From Nitrosotalea sp. (GTDB lineage Archaea > Thermoproteota > Nitrososphaeria > Nitrososphaerales > Nitrosopumilaceae), in the NCBI GenBank assembly GCA_031296345.1, contig JARLFW010000168.1, forward strand, positions 1-16,141: a stretch of DNA of 16,141 nucleotides. The letters run 5' to 3'. The notes under the pieces are model-generated. The model had not been told where the DNA came from. It saw only the letters and a program-made list of their open reading frames with translations, and did no database searches. Position numbers and translations under genes: made by a program. Of this stretch, positions 5,526-12,888 are shown one piece after another (positions within the stretch are counted from its first letter, which is position 1; every line of letters starts with the position of its first letter).

Positions 5526-5813
5526 ATGGATCTTTTCAAAAAGAAATTCAAGTGTGAACAATGCACTATGAAATTAACATCATATGATGATTTGATAAAA
5601 CATGCGCGTCATGAACACCATCATGAGATAATAAAATGTAATGAATGTGGAAAGGAGTTTATCCATGAAGCAGATAGGTTGCATCATTCAAGAGAAGAAC
5701 ACCAGAAAAAAATTGAAGGACGTATTCATAAAAGTGAACACAAACATGAGAACAAAACTTCCACACAAGACGAAGTGGACGCACATATGAGAAAATTTAG
5801 CGATAATCTCTAA
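5526..5813 (+). CDS. Two-finger C2H2 zinc-finger protein
   Basis: 95 residues with two classical fingers exactly 28 residues apart. Finger 1 uses Cys10, Cys13, His26 and His31. Finger 2 uses Cys38, Cys41, His54 and His59. Both fit C-x2-C-x12-H-x4-H, with the hydrophobic Phe and Leu at finger positions (FKCEQC...L; CNECGKEF...RLHH). The fingers are joined without a canonical TGEKP linker. Extra His residues (HARHEHHHE) and a charged C-terminal tail follow. Free-standing eukaryote-like C2H2 proteins are known in archaea but uncommon outside a few lineages. DNA binding is likely by family; the target is unknown. It follows the mini-zincin gene after 75 nt, with a weak TATA-like CTTATCTATT at 5494-5503. 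Confidence 0.85.
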   Translation: MDLFKKKFKCEQCTMKLTSYDDLIKHARHEHHHEIIKCNECGKEFIHEADRLHHSREEHQKKIEGRIHKSEHKHENKTSTQDEVDAHMRKFSDNL

Positions 5814-5819
5814 GTATTA
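5811..5819 (+). promoter_or_regulatory. TATA-like box for the surface protein at 5840
   Basis: TAAGTATTA is centred about 25 nt before the ATG at 5840. It overlaps the stop codon of the C2H2 gene. Confidence 0.35.
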
Positions 5820-5839
5820 CTGTTGATGGATAATTCACC

Positions 5840-6445
5840 ATGAAGCACAAAATTGACAAACTGAAAATTTTGTATTTCTCAATCCTTGTTATGCTGATTG
5901 GAATATCATATTCGATTGTTTCAATTATGGATGTTTATGCCTCTTGTACTCCAAATACATATTGCGGTACAAGATATGTCGCTTCAATTGGCTCCCCTTC
6001 AATTATAATATCACGAGATGTTTTCTCCACTGGTTCCCAAGTTGATATTTTAATTCATGCACCGGATTTTAATTCAAATCCTTATGCCATAGATACTATA
6101 GGTGAGGAGGGAAGCAAGATAATAATTTCCACTAGGGAAAGTAGTATTCCATACAGACTCGTTGAGACTGGGTTTGATACTGGAGATTTTGCAGGATATG
6201 TGATTCTATCTTCGAGTACCTCAACATGTTCTCCAGTTTGTGGCCCAACAGATGGCTATTTAGCTGCAAGCGGTGATGATGCAATAACTGTCTCACTTGT
6301 TTATCCTGATGGTAGTATTGTATCATCCACTTCATCCGGTTCTACCGCAATGACTCATACAATAATACCTGAATTTCCATTTGCGAATATTGCATTAATT
6401 GCAAGTATGATATCGCTTATCTTCTTCTCTAAACTAAAAATATAA
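5840..6445 (+). CDS. Secreted surface protein with a C-terminal PEF-type anchor
   Basis: 201 residues. Residues 8-35 are a signal or anchor segment after a basic start (MKHKIDKLK), with a likely signal-peptidase site near VYAS. Residues 52-160 form one unit of a repeat I associate with thaumarchaeal S-layer-like proteins: strands with VFSTGSQVDILIHAPDFN, then LVETGFDTGDFAGYVIL and DDAITVSLVYPDGS. Cys36/Cys42 and Cys130/Cys134 could form disulfides. The end is PEF at 177-179, a membrane segment 181-196 and a short basic tail, as in archaeal PEF-CTERM/PEFG-CTERM sorting signals processed by archaeosortases. The residue after PEF is Pro rather than Gly, so the exact class is uncertain. No archaeosortase gene is in the window. 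Confidence 0.85.
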   Translation: MKHKIDKLKILYFSILVMLIGISYSIVSIMDVYASCTPNTYCGTRYVASIGSPSIIISRDVFSTGSQVDILIHAPDFNSNPYAIDTIGEEGSKIIISTRESSIPYRLVETGFDTGDFAGYVILSSSTSTCSPVCGPTDGYLAASGDDAITVSLVYPDGSIVSSTSSGSTAMTHTIIPEFPFANIALIASMISLIFFSKLKI

Positions 6446-6457
6446 TTTTTAAAAAAA

Positions 6458-7300
6458 CTATTCTTTATGTTTCGCTACAATTTGATATCCGACTTTGTGA
6501 ATTATTGTCTCTAACATCATGCGCAAGTCACTTCCCTTTCTATAGTCTCGAGAATACGGACCTACTGTTGTTCTTTTACCTCGAGCAAGTTCGTATCCCT
6601 TGACAGCTGAATCTTTTCCTACAATTCCAACACAATTTCCACCATATCCTCGAATTGCAGAAAAACATGGAATGTCACTTGGCCCATCTCCCAAGTATAT
6701 CATGTGTTCAAAAGGAATCCTTCTATCCACACGCTTGACTGCATTGTTTACAAGATATGGTTTTTTTCGCAAGTCAGTTCCAGTTATTCCCTTGTTTATT
6801 GCATACAAGAATTTAGTTTTTTCAGTAAATGTAACACTTGATTTTATTCCAGTGATTGCACCATGCATGTCTGTTGTAAACCTTCCAGCAAATATGTCGT
6901 CAAAATATTTTGTGAGAATACTACCTTTGATTAGATCCTCAATTCCGGATGATATGATATAGCATTCTAGACTGATGCCAGCTTTGACAAAGTCCTTGTT
7001 TTGCCTTATCATTGATTTTAATTCTGGTATGAATTCTGGAACTCCTTTGTATGGTGTAATATGTTCTCCAAGTGAAGCTAATTTTTCATTAGTGTCTTGT
7101 CCAATATGGCCAGACTTCATCAATTCTACAATCTCATTCATGTATGCTAAAGGTGGATCCCATCCTTGAGAGACCATTTTTGATATGTTCTCCCAAAATA
7201 ATTTCTGGGATAATCCATTATAATCAAGCAAAAATCCTGTGGTATCTGAAGCAAGTGTCTCGTCACAGTCACAAATTATTGCTATAATATTTTGATTCAA
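6458..7300 (-). CDS. HAD-superfamily phosphatase
   Basis: 280 residues from TTG at 7300; an in-frame TAG lies directly upstream, so no earlier start exists. HAD motif I is IICDCDETL with nucleophile Asp11 and acid Asp13. Motif II is the Ser117-Ser118 in YIISSG. A lysine near 161-163 fits motif III. Motif IV is GDGPSD with Asp205 and Asp209. Residues 14-110 form a helical cap. The layout resembles phosphoserine-phosphatase-like (subfamily I) enzymes acting on small phosphometabolites, but the substrate cannot be read from the sequence. It is cytosolic. It ends 12 nt from the convergent surface-protein gene. Confidence 0.88.
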   Translation of the reverse strand: MNQNIIAIICDCDETLASDTTGFLLDYNGLSQKLFWENISKMVSQGWDPPLAYMNEIVELMKSGHIGQDTNEKLASLGEHITPYKGVPEFIPELKSMIRQNKDFVKAGISLECYIISSGIEDLIKGSILTKYFDDIFAGRFTTDMHGAITGIKSSVTFTEKTKFLYAINKGITGTDLRKKPYLVNNAVKRVDRRIPFEHMIYLGDGPSDIPCFSAIRGYGGNCVGIVGKDSAVKGYELARGKRTTVGPYSRDYRKGSDLRMMLETIIHKVGYQIVAKHKE

Positions 7301-7379
7301 CTAGAGTATATTTTACGGAGATGCTTGATATCTTTATTCATTGCCTGATTTATCACTAAATATAGGATGGATTAAAAAA

Positions 7380-7598
7380 ATGAAAAATGCACAATGCAAA
7401 AAGTGTCTAAACAAATTCCAAGAAAAAGAGATCTACACAATCCAACAATTTCAGTATAGAAAATCTCCGTCATATGATTGGACAAAAGAATTCTTTAGTG
7501 TGTTAAATATAGGTGAGTGGGATTCTTTTTGTGAAAACTGTATGAAATATTATGGTGACGTCTCAAATAATGCTTGGCTAAAATCCTGTAACAAGTAA
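7380..7598 (+). CDS. Small zinc-ribbon protein (72 aa)
   Basis: 72 residues from ATG at 7380. CKKC (Cys6/Cys9) and CENC (Cys51/Cys54) make a split zinc ribbon; the 41-residue insert is aromatic-rich (FQYRKSPSYDW, then FFSVLNIGEWDSF). Cys70 is extra. The frame extends upstream to a TTG at 7341 (13 more residues), which has its own TATA-like GTATATTTTA 26-35 nt upstream. I prefer the ATG because the ribbon starts right after it, as in related small ribbons, and because TTG starts are rare. Likely protein- or nucleic-acid-binding; function unknown. It ends 7 nt before the convergent hydrolase gene. Confidence 0.7.
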   Translation: MKNAQCKKCLNKFQEKEIYTIQQFQYRKSPSYDWTKEFFSVLNIGEWDSFCENCMKYYGDVSNNAWLKSCNK

Positions 7599-7605
7599 AT
7601 GTTCT

Positions 7606-8601
7606 CTAACTCTTCAAATTGCCATCTAAAAAGGAGAGTGTCTTATTCCATGCATCGTTTGTTTCCTTGGGTGCATAATTTGCTCCAGATGGATTTGCAA
7701 ATGCGTGACCCAAGCCGGGATAAATGTGGATCTCATTTTTTATTCCCATAGTATCAAGTGTAGATTTGAATTCTCTTACTTTATCAACTGATATTGATTG
7801 ATCTTTTTCTCCATAGAATCCAAGGATAGGCCATTTGATTTCAGATAGTTTTGTAATATTTGTAACTGGTTGACCATAATACATCACAGTGGCATCTACT
7901 TTGTTGCCACTTAATGCATAGTTTAATGACTGACTTCCGCCAAAACACCACCCTATAGTTGCAATTCTGCTTACGTTATAGTTCTGCTTGAGAATATTTG
8001 AGGCAGAATTAATGTTTGACATTCCCTTCTCATTATCAAAGGAAAGCATTAGTTTTCTTGCACCATCTGGAGTTGTTGCAACTTGTCCTGCATACAGATC
8101 AACTGCTAACACAACATATCCATGCGATGCAAGCCCCCTTGCCATGCTTTTGATGTTGTCATTTAGACCCCACCATTCGTGAATCAAAATTACTCCTGGA
8201 AAATTCCCCGCTTGATTTGGTCTTGCAATGTAACCCGTAGTGTTTTCAAAGTAATTTACCGACTCTGTCTTAATCTCCAAAGGCCCGCCATCAAACATGT
8301 CAGAGTTCTTTGTACCTTCTTTGGTATATTCTGGAAGAACATGAATTGCCCAACCTCTTTCAATTAATACAATCATGCTACTTGGTGTAACACATGCAGG
8401 ACTTCCGTCAATTTTTTTCATTATTAACTGTAAATTGTTTTGGCATGCGATATTGCTTATTGATACATTCATCTTGAATTGCTTTAATGGTGAAATGTAC
8501 GAATTTGCAGATATTGCATCGGCATAATTAATTTGATGAAACGAGGACCACGATGATATTGCAACAAGTAGGAATGATATGGCAAATAATTTCTGACACA
8601 T
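7606..8601 (-). CDS. Secreted dienelactone-hydrolase-family protein
   Basis: 331 residues. Residues 1-29 are a Sec signal peptide (CQKLFAISFLLVAISS, then ADA). Residues 48-90 hold a small module with Cys53 and Cys70 (ACQNNLQLIMKKIDGSPACV, then LIERGWA), which I know from the N-termini of several exported thaumarchaeal proteins. The rest is an alpha/beta hydrolase of the DLH family: HEWWGLN with Glu142, nucleophile elbow GWCFGG with Cys219, Asp267 in GEKD and His299 in GLGHAF, so the Cys-Asp-His triad is intact. It probably hydrolyses an ester or lactone outside the membrane; the substrate is unknown. A good TATA box lies 26 nt upstream. Confidence 0.92.
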   Translation of the reverse strand: MCQKLFAISFLLVAISSWSSFHQINYADAISANSYISPLKQFKMNVSISNIACQNNLQLIMKKIDGSPACVTPSSMIVLIERGWAIHVLPEYTKEGTKNSDMFDGGPLEIKTESVNYFENTTGYIARPNQAGNFPGVILIHEWWGLNDNIKSMARGLASHGYVVLAVDLYAGQVATTPDGARKLMLSFDNEKGMSNINSASNILKQNYNVSRIATIGWCFGGSQSLNYALSGNKVDATVMYYGQPVTNITKLSEIKWPILGFYGEKDQSISVDKVREFKSTLDTMGIKNEIHIYPGLGHAFANPSGANYAPKETNDAWNKTLSFLDGNLKS

Positions 8602-8622
8602 ATTTTTTGTACGATAAAATGG

Positions 8623-8631
8623 AATTTAAAG
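8623..8631 (-). promoter_or_regulatory. TATA box for the secreted hydrolase
   Basis: The complement of AATTTAAAG reads CTTTAAATT, close to the archaeal consensus, centred 26 nt upstream of the ATG at 8601. Confidence 0.5.
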
Positions 8632-8670
8632 TTGAAGTAAGTGATCTTTAGGTCTTGATGAAATAATCAG

Positions 8671-8680
8671 TCCTTATTAG
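8671..8680 (+). promoter_or_regulatory. TATA-like box for the secreted protein at 8703
   Basis: TCCTTATTAG is centred about 27 nt before the ATG at 8703. The match to consensus is moderate. Confidence 0.3.
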
Positions 8681-8702
8681 GAAGATTGCTATTTATGATT
8701 AC

Positions 8703-9089
8703 ATGCATGCAAAATTAGCTCTCTTAATTTTTTGCATAGGGCTGGCATGTGTAGTTACATTGTATGCAAATGCACTTTCGACAAACCCGTTGCCAAATTT
8801 GAAAGAAAATAAAGGACTTGTAGTAATTGTAAGAACAAACTCATCTATTGCAGCAGGATATGATAGTTACGCACAAATATCTTGCAATAAAGGTGAAACT
8901 CTAACAAGTGGTGGATACAAGACTAGTTTCAAAGATGGGCTATCTGTTTATCAAAACGGGCCATCTGATGATGGGAAAAAATGGCTTGTTTCTGCGCGAT
9001 ATACTGCAGGGAGTGCTAATGGTGGAACATACCGGGGTCTTCCACCACCACTTGAAATCTATGGCATGTGCATGAAATTTCTATCATAA
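8703..9089 (+). CDS. Small secreted protein of unknown function (128 aa)
   Basis: 128 residues. Residues 1-25 are a signal peptide (KLALLIFCIGLACVVTLYAN, then ALS). The mature part has two cysteines, in QISCNKGETLTSGGY and IYGMCMKF, which probably form a disulfide across a beta domain. The pattern C-x-x-G-x-x-x-x-x-G-G-Y, later P-x-DDGKKWLVSARY and a final YxxC resembles small exported beta-rich domains also seen in bacteria (C-P-x-G-x-x-V-x-G-G-G-Y type). I do not know a biochemical role. It is transcribed divergently from the secreted hydrolase, so the two exported proteins may share regulation. Confidence 0.8.
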   Translation: MHAKLALLIFCIGLACVVTLYANALSTNPLPNLKENKGLVVIVRTNSSIAAGYDSYAQISCNKGETLTSGGYKTSFKDGLSVYQNGPSDDGKKWLVSARYTAGSANGGTYRGLPPPLEIYGMCMKFLS

Positions 9090-9194
9090 CAGCATGTTTT
9101 CCTAATCGACGCACTCTCATCATATGTTTTTAGTTTTATTTTCAATACGTTGCGAGTTTATTCTACTATTTTGTTTAATTTGGCTACATTAATG

Positions 9195-9203
9195 TCTATA
9201 TTC
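9195..9203 (+). promoter_or_regulatory. TATA box that supports the ATG at 9226
   Basis: TCTATATTC is centred 27 nt before the ATG at 9226. It favours that start over the TTG at 9220 and the ATG at 9235. Confidence 0.45.
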
Positions 9204-9225
9204 TGGAGATCTCAATTATTTGCAG

Positions 9226-10410
9226 ATGCAAGTCATGCGAAAGACCAAGTCTAAAGAAAAGAGGCTGGAAGCAAGTATTGACTATCGAGAAATTTATGAA
9301 AGTTCCCCCGTTCTACAAAGAATTATCGATAAAGATGGTTTCATAATATCATGTAATAATGCATATGCAAAAAAACTGGGTTACACAAAAAAACAAGTTA
9401 TTGGAAAATCCATATTTGATCATACTGCAGAAAAAAGCATCGACGTATTAAAATCTGAATTAAAAAAATGGAAAAAAACTCATGAGATTTCACATAAAGA
9501 AATTTGGCTAAAAAGAAAAAATGGGAAAATATTTCCTACATTGCTTAGTGGAGCAAGTGTTTATGATGTAAAAGGCAAGATGATTGGAAGAACTACTTCT
9601 TTGATAGATCTTTCTGAGATTTATCATGTGAGGAACAAAATACAAGCAAAAGAAGAACTAGTATCAAAACAGCTAGATGATCTTAAGAAATTAAATCTGA
9701 TTAAAGATGAATTTATGGCCATGATAACACATGAGCTAAAAACTCCTCTTGCACCTATCAAAGGCTATGCCGACATATTGCTTTCAGAAGCTCTAGGTCC
9801 TCTAAATCCTACTCAAAAAGAAAGACTAGAAATTATTCGTTCTAGCTCAAACTCGCTTTTGAAATTAATTGCCGATATCTTGGATTCACAAAAGATTGAG
9901 CTTGGACAGCTGGTATTGCACAAGGAAATACAGAGTCTGTCTCAAATAATTACAGAAGCAATAGATAGGATGAAGCCAAGTGCTGAGAAAAAGGAGATTG
10001 CAATTACGACTGATCTCATGTCTGCACTCTTTTGTTATTGTGATAAAATGAGAATACAACAAGTATTGACAAATTTAATTACAAATGCTCTAGACTTTAT
10101 TCCAAAACAAATCGGAAGCATACTGATAAAATCCTATAAAGAAGATGATATGGCAAAAATTATAGTAAAAGATAATGGTATAGGAATAGCCAAGAGTGAT
10201 CTTGAACAAATCTTTGTTAAATTCTATCAAGTGGATACCAAAGCAACTAGAGAACACGGGGGAACTGGACTTGGATTGTCAGTCTGTAAGGGAATAATTG
10301 AGAATCACGGCGGAAAGATTTGGGCCGAATCTGAAGGGAAAGGAAAGGGTACAGCAGTTCACATCTTGCTTCCAATAGAGGATATGTCAAAGCCTATCAG
10401 GTCCAATTAG
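9226..10410 (+). CDS. Soluble PAS-domain sensor histidine kinase
   Basis: 394 residues. A PAS domain covers about 20-130 (ASIDYREIYESSPVLQRII, NNAYAKKLGYTKKQVIGKS, LSGASVYDVKGKMIGRTTSL). A coiled linker at 135-160 leads to HisKA with phospho-acceptor His169 in MITHELKTPLAPIKGY. The HATPase_c domain has the N box (LTNLITNALDF, Asn283/Asn287), G1 DNGIGI (316-321), F box IFVKFYQVD and G2 HGGTGLGLSV (344-352). All catalytic boxes are intact. There is no membrane segment, so it senses a cytoplasmic cue such as redox state or a small ligand; no ligand residue can be read. No response regulator is adjacent, so it is an orphan kinase. The next gene encodes a NitrOD5-like protein, a domain described among putative signal-output domains of these archaea. 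Confidence 0.93.
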   Translation: MQVMRKTKSKEKRLEASIDYREIYESSPVLQRIIDKDGFIISCNNAYAKKLGYTKKQVIGKSIFDHTAEKSIDVLKSELKKWKKTHEISHKEIWLKRKNGKIFPTLLSGASVYDVKGKMIGRTTSLIDLSEIYHVRNKIQAKEELVSKQLDDLKKLNLIKDEFMAMITHELKTPLAPIKGYADILLSEALGPLNPTQKERLEIIRSSSNSLLKLIADILDSQKIELGQLVLHKEIQSLSQIITEAIDRMKPSAEKKEIAITTDLMSALFCYCDKMRIQQVLTNLITNALDFIPKQIGSILIKSYKEDDMAKIIVKDNGIGIAKSDLEQIFVKFYQVDTKATREHGGTGLGLSVCKGIIENHGGKIWAESEGKGKGTAVHILLPIEDMSKPIRSN

Positions 10411-10414
10411 GTAG

Positions 10415-10420
10415 TTTTTT
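10415..10420 (+). terminator. T6 tract after the kinase gene
   Basis: Six T begin 5 nt after the TAG stop. A short inverted repeat, TTCCA-TAT-TGGAA (10425-10437), follows. Together they suggest termination between the kinase and the NitrOD5-like gene. Confidence 0.35.
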
Positions 10421-10496
10421 GCATTTCCATATTGGAATCGATCTTTGTTAAAATATTCCATTTTTGTAAAACATCTTGGACGAAATAGCAGTCATA

Positions 10497-10507
10497 CTTT
10501 TATCAAA
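10497..10507 (+). promoter_or_regulatory. TATA-like box for the NitrOD5-like gene
   Basis: CTTTTATCAAA is centred about 27 nt before the ATG at 10529, so this gene probably has its own promoter. Confidence 0.45.
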
Positions 10508-10528
10508 TACCTGCATCGATTTCTATAA

Positions 10529-10807
10529 ATGAGTAAGACCAAAAAAGCTCTAGTGGCAGTAGCAATAGAAGGCACTTTGCTTAAAACAGGGGGAATTCCG
10601 ATTCTAGATGAAGTAAATTCTAGACTCTACAAGAAATTCAACTCGTCTGTTGCAGAATGTTATGAGCACCCTGAATATCTAAAGGAAATATTGCAAGAAG
10701 TCTTTGGTGAACCGCACCACGAAATAACAAAAACAATTGTAAAAGAATTGACTGCATTTAACTATGATGAGAAAGTTATGCAGTTTATAGAAAAGGTAAA
10801 TTATTGA
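10529..10807 (+). CDS. NitrOD5-like small protein (92 aa)
   Basis: 92 residues, entirely helical and soluble. The order ALVAVAIEGTLLKTGG, then LDEVNSRLYKKF, AECYEHPEYLKEILQEVFG and a final helix ending QFIEKV matches, from memory, NitrOD5 (Nitrosopumilus output domain 5). That is a helical domain found alone or fused to sensors in ammonia-oxidising archaea. Key features are the IExTLL start, a conserved C-x-x-HPEYLK turn and an amphipathic last helix. Its place after an orphan PAS kinase fits a signalling role. It has its own TATA-like box, so it is not clearly in an operon with the kinase. The name is a recollection, not a search result. Confidence 0.8.
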   Translation: MSKTKKALVAVAIEGTLLKTGGIPILDEVNSRLYKKFNSSVAECYEHPEYLKEILQEVFGEPHHEITKTIVKELTAFNYDEKVMQFIEKVNY

Positions 10808-10916
10808 TTCAGTCTTGCAAAAAGAATTGCCGATTAAAAAACCAATTGTTCTTCATTGATTTCGGTTACAGTATCTCTAATTGTTGCCAATTTGATTGGA
10901 AAAGAAACTGCAAGTT

Positions 10917-10925
10917 CTTAAAATA
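10917..10925 (+). promoter_or_regulatory. TATA box for the TPR operon
   Basis: CTTAAAATA is centred 27 nt before the ATG at 10948, implying a leaderless message for the two coupled genes. Confidence 0.5.
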
Positions 10926-10947
10926 GACCAACAAAATATTATTACAT

Positions 10948-11343
10948 ATGACTAGTACCGATCATAATTCTTGGTATAGTATAGGTAATGAAAGAGCAAA
11001 AGAGGGAGATAGCGAGGACGCATTAATTGCATATGACAAGGCACTTGAACTAGATCCAAATCATGTGAGTGCTTGGAATAACAAGGGCATTGTCTTGTAT
11101 AGACTAAAGAGATTCGAAGAGGCCATTATTTGCTATGATAAAGCAATTGAGATTGAACCGCAATATGCTAATGCATGGTATAACAAAGCCAATGCCTTGA
11201 GAAACTTTGGACAGTCTCTAATTGACAAGGCAAACGATGACCGCACTAATGCTCCAAAAATGATTAACAAGTCAATTGGATTATTTGATTTGGCAGAAAA
11301 ATGCTATGACACAGGAGACGTTCTATCAGGAAAGAAACAATGA
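10948..11343 (+). CDS. TPR protein
   Basis: 131 residues. Two full tetratricopeptide repeats lie at about 8-39 (SWYSIGNERAKEGDSEDALI, then AYDKALELDPNH) and 40-73 (SAWNNKGIVLYRLKRFEEAI, then CYDKAIEIEPQY). A third begins at 74 (ANAWYNKANALRNFGQ) and continues divergently into the final helices. The W/Y, G, A and P signature residues are in place. TPR arrays are scaffolds for protein-protein contact and carry no enzyme activity. The stop overlaps the ATG of the next gene (ATGA at 11340-11343), so the two are translationally coupled and the downstream protein is the obvious candidate partner. Confidence 0.9.
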   Translation: MTSTDHNSWYSIGNERAKEGDSEDALIAYDKALELDPNHVSAWNNKGIVLYRLKRFEEAIICYDKAIEIEPQYANAWYNKANALRNFGQSLIDKANDDRTNAPKMINKSIGLFDLAEKCYDTGDVLSGKKQ

Positions 11344-11693
11344 ATCTTGAAAATATATGTAAAGAAATAATGAAATCTGACGCAGAAATACTCATGGTTG
11401 CAGTATCTTATAGGACGGACTCTCACTATGTGGAGCGAGAGGGAACTGCAAGCCTGCAAACAAAAGAAGCTGTAGAAAAATCTCTTGCAGATGCCTCACT
11501 TAGATGGGTGACTAGAAGGTCTCAGAGAACGCTTGGTGAGCCGCTTTATGCCATGGCAAAATATGAAAAAGCAAAACGAATCACAATTCCATTTGGTATA
11601 TATGGTATTATTTTATGTGCGGTCTTGCCAGACTCTGATGTTGAAAAAATAGCTTCAAAATTAATGATAATTGTAAAAAAATATTCTGATTAA
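11340..11693 (+). CDS. Roadblock/DUF6659-like small protein (117 aa)
   Basis: 117 residues, soluble. It begins MNLENICKEIMKSDAEILMV and has a central helix region (SLRWVTRRSQRTLGEPLYAM). It ends with KYEKAKRITIPFGIYGIILC and a long helix (DVEKIASKLMIIVKKY). The order 'short N helix, strand, long helices, strand with KRITIP, final helix' resembles the thaumarchaeal DUF6659 family as I remember it, and more broadly roadblock/longin-like folds that serve small-GTPase or signalling complexes. The assignment is tentative. Overlap with the TPR gene by ATGA suggests the two products form a complex. Confidence 0.8.
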   Translation: MNLENICKEIMKSDAEILMVAVSYRTDSHYVEREGTASLQTKEAVEKSLADASLRWVTRRSQRTLGEPLYAMAKYEKAKRITIPFGIYGIILCAVLPDSDVEKIASKLMIIVKKYSD

Positions 11694-11762
11694 TATTGAT
11701 TTTATTTTATTATAAAAATTAGATATTCTTCTAGATGTGCTATGGATGAAACATATGACATG

Positions 11763-12161
11763 TTATCCGCCGTAACCTGAATTTCCAACAAAGCTTACAC
11801 TGGCGGGGGTTCTGTATTCTTTTGTTATTTCAATTCCTTCATTTGTAGTTACTTTTACCACCTTTAATTCACTGCCTACTGGTGGTGAGAGAGAGATCTT
11901 TTCCCCGGGATTTAATTTGGGAATTATGTCTGGTCTTGCAGTTCCACCGTAATTTACTATGATATTAGTCAAGGCGTCTGTACCGGTATTTTTTATGGAG
12001 ACATGTGTCTCTGTCCCCATCTCATCTGAAATCATAATTGGATCAACTGACATATTGTATTTCTCTGACGTGCCAGTTAAGGGCAGGAAATTTGTTACAA
12101 GGTATATGATTATGGCTAAAAAGCCTCCTGTTACGGCTAATGCAAGAAGGGGTTTTTTCAA
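11763..12161 (-). CDS. Membrane-anchored extracellular beta-domain protein (132 aa)
   Basis: 132 residues from TTG at 12161. Residues 4-27 form an N-terminal membrane segment after two lysines (PLLALAVTGGFLAIIIYLVT). The outer domain at 35-118 has the pattern of a COG1361/CARDB-type beta-sandwich (THVSIKNTGTDALTNIIVNY, then PDIIPKLNPGEKISLSPP). The C-terminus is a short Gly/Ser tail. The TTG start is supported because a TATA-like stretch (complement of CTAAATATTT, 12179-12188) lies 18-27 nt upstream and no ATG or GTG fits before the membrane segment. It probably sits on the outer face of the cytoplasmic membrane. Function unknown. Confidence 0.8.
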   Translation of the reverse strand: MKKPLLALAVTGGFLAIIIYLVTNFLPLTGTSEKYNMSVDPIMISDEMGTETHVSIKNTGTDALTNIIVNYGGTARPDIIPKLNPGEKISLSPPVGSELKVVKVTTNEGIEITKEYRTPASVSFVGNSGYGG

Positions 12162-12275
12162 CTAGTATAATTTGATTTCTAAATATTTCAATGATGCTGT
12201 TTTGAAATCTATTTGTTAACGGTTATGGTAATTGAAAGCAAAATATGCCTACGATTAATTGGTTGTAATTAAAAG

Positions 12276-12749
12276 TTATTGTAATTTTCGTAATTTGTAA
12301 ATTATTCCTACCAGCACAAATGGTATTGTACCAGGCAAGTATGCCAGAATACTATTTCCTAATAATGAGGACATGGCTAACTCTATTCCTAAAAATAGGG
12401 TAATCATTGCAGGTACTAGACCATATAGTGTAAACCTATGACTTCTTTTTTTGAATTTTTCCAAATCGATGTATGGATATTCTAAATGATGATAAATTAC
12501 TGGCATGATAAAAAGTGAAACTGATACGGATATTGATGATATGGCAACTAAAAGAATTGTTTTATTAACAAGTGTGAAACTGGCAGAAGAATTAACTGAT
12601 ATGGTTAACAAAAACCCAAACAAAAAACCTGCAAATGATGTTAACAGCGCACTCTCTCTAATTACTGCTCCATAATCGCTGGCAAGCTTATCACTAGGTT
12701 TCTTTTCATCATCATTTGGCAAATGTTTTACAATGAGTCTTAGTGTCAC
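12276..12749 (-). CDS. Four-helix membrane protein, DUF6328-like (157 aa)
   Basis: I start at GTG 12749, giving 157 residues. The frame can be opened to a TTG at 12851 (191 residues), but the extra 34 residues look random. A TATA-like stretch (complement of TCTATTAT, 12777-12784) is better placed for 12749. Membrane segments lie at about 34-52 (ALLTSFAGFLFGFLLTISV), 64-86, 106-130 and 133-150. The order of an acidic/lysine-rich start, SFAGFLFGFLLT, then PVIYHHLEYPY and a basic loop resembles the DUF6328 family of small membrane proteins from memory. The function of that family is unknown. The start codon is the main doubt. Confidence 0.7.
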   Translation of the reverse strand: MTLRLIVKHLPNDDEKKPSDKLASDYGAVIRESALLTSFAGFLFGFLLTISVNSSASFTLVNKTILLVAISSISVSVSLFIMPVIYHHLEYPYIDLEKFKKRSHRFTLYGLVPAMITLFLGIELAMSSLLGNSILAYLPGTIPFVLVGIIYKLRKLQ

Positions 12750-12888
12750 ATCACAAATGAGGCTTTCTCTTTGTGATCTATTATGCGTCTCATGGTTACT
12801 GTAAAATTTTCTAACTAAGAGGCAGTCTAGGTAAAATACGTATCTTAGCAATGATACTTGAATGGAGCAAATATCCTCATATCTTATT

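Noticed and set aside
6600..7169. Long plus-strand frames opposite the HAD phosphatase
   Set aside because: They are antisense to a protein with all four HAD motifs and show no motif of their own.
9124..9192. Hydrophobic 22-codon frame upstream of the kinase
   Set aside because: No promoter at the right distance, no binding site and A/T-rich sequence readily gives hydrophobic codons.
10808..10947. Minus-strand stretch of about 26 protein-like codons without a start
   Set aside because: An in-frame stop lies just upstream and only a late TTG could start it (18 codons); possibly chance or a decayed gene, not supportable.
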